From NCBI GenBank assembly GCA_947175545.1, contig CAMWNI010000002.1:62001-126000 (forward strand): a stretch of 64,000 nt of DNA. Reading direction: 5' to 3'. Positions 63,805 to 64,000 of the stretch are shown piece by piece (the first letter of the stretch is position 1; every line of letters begins with the position of its first letter). A program made the position numbers and the translations under genes. The notes beneath the pieces were generated by a model. The model saw only the letters and a program-made list of their open reading frames with translations. It did not search any database and was not told where the DNA came from. This DNA comes from an uncultured Porphyromonadaceae bacterium. GTDB lineage: Bacteria; Bacteroidota; Bacteroidia; Bacteroidales; Muribaculaceae.

Positions 63805-64000
63805 TACTTCAAACCGAAAGAGGCCTTGACGGCGTCAACCATGTCGAGTTTCTCCCATCCGAAAAGCTCGACTTCGACAGTCTTATCACCCATGTAGCGC
63901 GACTTGTAAACTTTCGACACCTTGCGCGGCTGACGGCCGAAGTGGCCGTAAGAGGCCGTTTCGAGATAAATCGGCTTGCGCAGACCGAAACGCTGTTCGA
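63804..64000 (-). CDS. metK: S-adenosylmethionine synthase, C-terminal end only
   Basis: The frame is open to the window edge, so only the last 65 residues are seen. They read [11 protein letters not shown], then [14 protein letters not shown], and end with [20 protein letters not shown], which is the MetK C-terminus including the conserved TAxYGHFGR motif. The TAA stop is 63804-63806. MetK makes SAM, which TrmD and the O-methyltransferase downstream in the same run use. Confidence 0.9.
   Translation of the reverse strand, partial: EQRFGLRKPIYLETASYGHFGRQPRKVSKVYKSRYMGDKTVEVELFGWEKLDMVDAVKASFGLK

Noticed and set aside
1-64000. Mobile element, prophage, CRISPR array or defence island
   Set aside because: No transposase, integrase, phage structural gene, cas gene or regular spaced repeats were recognised. 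The repeats seen are within proteins or are terminators.

Overview
The window is ordinary, densely packed chromosome from a Bacteroidota bacterium, most likely an anaerobic gut member of the order Bacteroidales. This is supported by repeated TAnnTTTG -7 promoter elements with TTTG near -33, by secreted proteins that share a short C-terminal tail, by an RprX/RprY-type two-component pair, an oxygen-independent ribonucleotide reductase (NrdD/NrdG), and Bacteroidota-typical families (DUF4924, DUF4294, Omp28-like, DUF3380 muramidase). The tail style and gene set suggest a Muribaculaceae-like lineage, but that is inference. I see no rRNA, tRNA, CRISPR array, insertion sequence, prophage or integrated element.

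Layout. 1-9936: four secreted proteins with related C-terminal tails: a partial Omp28-like protein, an Ig-like domain protein, a very large LacZ-type GH2 glycosidase with extra C-terminal repeats, and a convergent protein made of two ~200-residue repeats. 10059-12330 (minus): rprX-rprY. 12626-15325 (minus): nrdD-nrdG, divergent from an AspT/YidE-type transporter (15609-17270). 17297-19423 (minus): a small acidic protein followed by aguA-aguB (agmatine to putrescine). 19473-21694 (minus): metX-hom (homoserine and methionine precursor synthesis). 21810-22289: a lipoprotein. 22386-28087 (minus): an overlapping thiD-thiE-like-DUF4924-lytic transglycosylase-uvrA chain. 28255-28527: HU. 28658-35434: aspartate kinase, sppA, lpxK, purine nucleoside phosphorylase, thiL and an NlpC/P60 peptidase, ending in a strong bidirectional terminator. 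35486-41907 (minus): pepD, muramidase, pseudouridine synthase, fmt, clpC. 42062-49131: OmpH-like lipoprotein, GT2 glycosyltransferase, dihydroorotase, endonuclease I, ddl, tilS, cdd. 49215-60806: purL, MFS permease, nadB, DUF4294 protein, MATE transporter, Ig-like lipoprotein, iron-type alcohol dehydrogenase. 60782-64000 (minus): metK (partial), trmD, a short glycosyltransferase, aroQ, an O-methyltransferase, a DEDD exonuclease.

How it fits together. Most genes are housekeeping: amino-acid synthesis (metX, hom, aspartate kinase, aroQ, metK), nucleotide metabolism (nrdD/G, PNP, pyrC, purL, cdd), cofactors (thiD, thiE-like, thiL, nadB), RNA modification (tilS, trmD, RluA-type), envelope and peptidoglycan work (lpxK, ddl, lytic transglycosylase, NlpC/P60, muramidase, OmpH-like), and protein quality control (clpC, sppA). 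Many neighbours overlap by 1-4 bases, which points to translational coupling. The accessory part is the secreted cluster at 1-9936, which fits polysaccharide or glycoprotein use. I found no convincing new biological system; the more curious items are the shared secretion-like tails, the repeat architectures, a lysine-free acidic small protein, and repeats in two intergenic regions.
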